Shown here: one piece after another, positions 63,385 through 64,000 of the stretch | Numbering within the stretch: position 1 is the first letter of the stretch | How the letters are laid out: each line of letters starts with the position of its first letter | NCBI GenBank assembly: GCA_032622095.1 | Contig: CP136064.1 | Location: 177,648,247 to 177,712,246 of the forward strand | Origin: Siphonodentalium dalli | Taxonomy: Eukaryota; Mollusca; Scaphopoda; Gadilida; Siphonodentaliidae | Direction: 5' to 3' | Length of the DNA stretch: 64,000 nt | Translations under genes and position numbers: made by a program | The notes under the pieces: generated by a model | Seen by the model: the letters and a program-made list of their open reading frames with translations, nothing else | Database searches by the model: none | What the model was told of the DNA's origin: nothing

Positions 63385-64000
63385 GTCAAGAATGGTTGCG
63401 TATACTTACTTAAAGTGACTAATAAGCATTTTTATTAGACTAAACAGCAATTTTCTGCTTGCGTTCATCGGACCAAAGCCAGTAGATAAATATGTCGCCT
63501 TGGCAAACAAAAAAAGAATCACTTTTACCGCAACCTGTAACAGTAAAGATAGCTGCCTGTCAGGGTTCTCCGCATACGGTAACAATGAACCGTTCATTTA
63601 AACTATGTGTGGAACGTTGAAACTAAGCAGACAATACATTTACATGATTTCAGTAAGTCTTGCTGGGTCATGTACGTAGTTGATGTATGTATACATTGAT
63701 TGAGGTTATTCGCCTTGGAGACCCGATTGACACATTAAAGCTATAGGCATTATTTCCAATGTGCAGGTATTTACATTCATAATTTTGCCCAGCCGTGAAT
63801 CTCTTTTCCACGATATTATAGGGTTCTTTTACGTGCACATAATACCTCGGGGTGTGTAGTACACGGGACAGCCATTAACGTCAGAATCGGATCCGACGGC
63901 GACACACTAGCACCGATCTCCACACAGCACTAGGGGATGCGTTCCAACACGCGGTGTGGTCTGTCTAGACACAGCTAATAGAGTGTTACAACCCCGGGTA
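63385..64000. other. no confident gene; SINE/LINE-tail-like segment at ~63795-63990
   Basis: Around 63819-63866 the block ATTATAGGGTTCTTTTACGT and ACACGGGACAGCC resembles a widespread marine-invertebrate interspersed repeat known from memory. The GC-rich end (CACTAGCACCGATCTCC, GCGGTGTGGTCTGTCTAGAC) runs off the window. Confidence 0.4.

Noticed and set aside
1-64000. CRISPR arrays, tRNA or rRNA genes
   Set aside because: No regularly spaced identical repeats with unique spacers, and no convincing tRNA B-box/acceptor pairing or rRNA-like block was seen; the tandem arrays are satellites.

Overview
The window looks like AT-rich, repeat-dominated nuclear DNA of a marine invertebrate, most likely a mollusc or another lophotrochozoan. 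The signs are two metazoan LINEs, several MITE families, 'pearl'/Helentron-like elements with minisatellite cores and (ACAG)n-type tracts, spliceosomal-type exons with pyrimidine-tract acceptors, and no prokaryotic gene organisation. No intact long host gene is visible. Host coding capacity appears only as short exons (4.2 kb; 39.6 and 40.7 kb; 42.7 kb; perhaps 61.2 kb) and as decayed ORFs.

Layout. 0-7.2 kb: degenerate tandem repeats, hairpins, a pearl-like element, one candidate 3' terminal exon, and a composite built on the 20-mer AATTGCGCTTCAGCGCAATT. 7.2-19.06 kb: a LINE copy (LINE-A) whose ORF2 is split by an 8,013-bp insertion at 8690-16702. The insertion has a perfect 6-bp target duplication (TAGATG), 5'-AG...CT-3' ends and no transposase. 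It is a giant palindrome of two ~3.7-kb, nearly identical arms around a ~610-bp single-copy spacer. Each arm carries the same compact set of about nine small orphan ORFs. The 6-bp duplication, the AG terminus and the long inverted repeats fit a Polinton/Maverick-type element. The arrangement looks like an integrated 'snap-back' defective genome, and it is the main discovery candidate here.

19.06-32.2 kb: TTAA-flanked MITEs, a 1.94-kb terminal-inverted-repeat (TIR) element carrying small overlapping ORFs, a nearly complete decayed CR1-like LINE on the minus strand (LINE-B), a multi-hairpin foldback repeat, and two decayed coding regions, one of them interrupted by a MITE. 32.2-37.3 kb: pearl-like repeats built from units rich in AGGTCAAGGTCA, including a 957-bp tandem duplication. 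37.3-43 kb: single-copy-looking DNA with a phase-compatible pair of minus-strand exons, another minus-strand 3' coding end, a small plus-strand pseudogene and a nested TIR element. 43.3-49 kb: long inverted repeats enclosing a minisatellite that was invaded twice by pearl-like elements. 49-64 kb: further TTAA MITEs, a 2.45-kb TIR element with a minisatellite that flips orientation midway, ~300-bp tandem repeats, a second foldback copy carrying a 506-bp insertion with an 8-bp duplication, and a long minus-strand open stretch.

A recurring 14-mer, AATAAAGAGCGTTT (reverse AAACGCTCTTTATT), occurs at least seven times exactly in unrelated contexts: the Polinton-like arm, two MITE copies, the 1.94-kb TIR element and an orphan site at 3.1 kb. 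It could be a convergent poly(A) signal, or it could encode a short peptide motif (NALYY).

All calls come from reading the sequence. Family names rest on remembered hallmarks and no database search was run.
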